From Modestobacter sp. (GTDB lineage Bacteria; Actinomycetota; Actinomycetes; Mycobacteriales; Geodermatophilaceae), in NCBI GenBank assembly GCA_025965775.1, contig JAOPWG010000164.1, positions 1 through 5,589 of the forward strand: a stretch of DNA of 5,589 nt, read 5' to 3'. The notes below the pieces were generated by a model. That model was not told the origin of the DNA. It ran no database searches and worked only from the letters and a program-made list of their open reading frames with translations. The position numbers were made by a program, and so were the translations under genes. Below are positions 5,316-5,589 of the stretch, piece by piece (the first letter of the stretch is position 1; each line of letters opens with the position of its first letter).

Positions 5316-5589
5316 ATGGCGAGCATGGACCGCCAACAGGAGTTCGTTCTGCGCACCCTGGAGGAGCGCGACATCCGCTTCGTGCGTTTGTGGTTCACCG
5401 ACGTCTCGGGCTACCTCAAGGCCGTCGCCGTGGCCCCGGCGGAGATCGAGGCGGCGTTCGCCGAGGGCATCGGCTTCGACGGCTCGGCGATCGAGGGCTT
5501 CGCCCGGGTCTACGAGTCCGACATGCTCGCCAAGCCCGACCCGGCCACCTTCCAGGTGCTGCCGGCCACCCGGGGCCAGGCCAGCGAGA
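5316..5589 (+). CDS. glnA2: GlnA2-type glutamine synthetase family protein, N-terminal part, 3' truncated
   Basis: The first 91 codons of a glutamine synthetase homologue (family length about 450 residues) that runs off the right edge. The visible part is the N-terminal beta-grasp domain: residues 4-40 MDRQQEFVLRTLEERDIRFV followed by RLWFTDVSGYLKAVAVA, then GIGFDGSAIEGFARVYESDM (51-70) and KPDPATFQVLP (73-83). The ATP-binding and adenylylation regions are outside the window. The wording is close to actinobacterial GlnA2 (Rv2222c in M. tuberculosis, SCO2241 in Streptomyces coelicolor, both from memory) rather than GlnA1. The Streptomyces GlnA2 has been described as a gamma-glutamylpolyamine synthetase, so ligation of glutamate to polyamines rather than bulk glutamine synthesis is possible. 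The substrate cannot be decided from this fragment. Confidence 0.88.
   Translation, partial: MASMDRQQEFVLRTLEERDIRFVRLWFTDVSGYLKAVAVAPAEIEAAFAEGIGFDGSAIEGFARVYESDMLAKPDPATFQVLPATRGQASE

Noticed and set aside
5543..5589. FQVLP followed by ATRGQASE in the glutamine synthetase fragment, at first suspected as a frameshift because many homologues have LPW here
   Set aside because: This is a variable loop in GlnA2-type proteins and the window ends before the next conserved motif, so no disruption can be shown.

Overview
The window is very GC-rich chromosomal DNA with GTG starts, short 4-bp gene overlaps and an F420-linked oxidoreductase. This points to a high-GC actinobacterium. The protein style would fit a Geodermatophilaceae-like genus, but that is only an impression. 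I see no insertion sequence, phage gene, CRISPR array, tRNA or rRNA. All six genes look like ordinary chromosomal genes, and four belong to core metabolism or cofactor supply.

Layout. (1) Positions 1-410 (+) hold the C-terminal part of an NADPH:F420 reductase (npdG/fno type), cut by the window edge. (2) Positions 411-515 are a convergent junction dominated by a perfect 15-bp inverted repeat with a 29-nt loop, probably a bidirectional terminator. (3) The minus strand carries a three-gene set read from right to left: a stomatin/slipin-like SPFH membrane protein (4130-3264), glutamine-dependent NAD+ synthetase nadE (3184-1343), and ketopantoate hydroxymethyltransferase panB (1346-516). nadE and panB overlap by GTGA and are almost certainly coupled. 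The slipin lies 79 bp upstream of nadE and may share its transcript. (4) Positions 4131-4334 are a divergent promoter region with two imperfect inverted repeats. (5) Positions 4335-5195 (+) encode an NmrA/QorB-like NAD(P)-binding oxidoreductase, followed at once by a long imperfect hairpin (about 5202-5252), probably its terminator. (6) From 5316 (+) to the window end is the N-terminus of a GlnA2-type glutamine synthetase homologue, with a strong ribosome binding site and a possible GlnR-type half-site pair just upstream.

Functionally, nadE makes NAD+ and panB commits 2-oxoisovalerate to pantothenate and CoA, so the operon core supplies two central cofactors. The flanking npdG and NmrA-like genes use NADP(H), which is thematically related but not evidence of a shared pathway. 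From memory, panB lies close to glnA2 in Mycobacterium tuberculosis and nadE close to glnA2 in Streptomyces, so this looks like a conserved actinobacterial neighbourhood. I find no convincing undescribed system. The items most worth a second look are the slipin without an NfeD partner placed ahead of cofactor genes, a 10-bp palindrome repeated on both sides of the slipin gene, the possible GlnR site before glnA2, and an unusual linker insertion in NadE.
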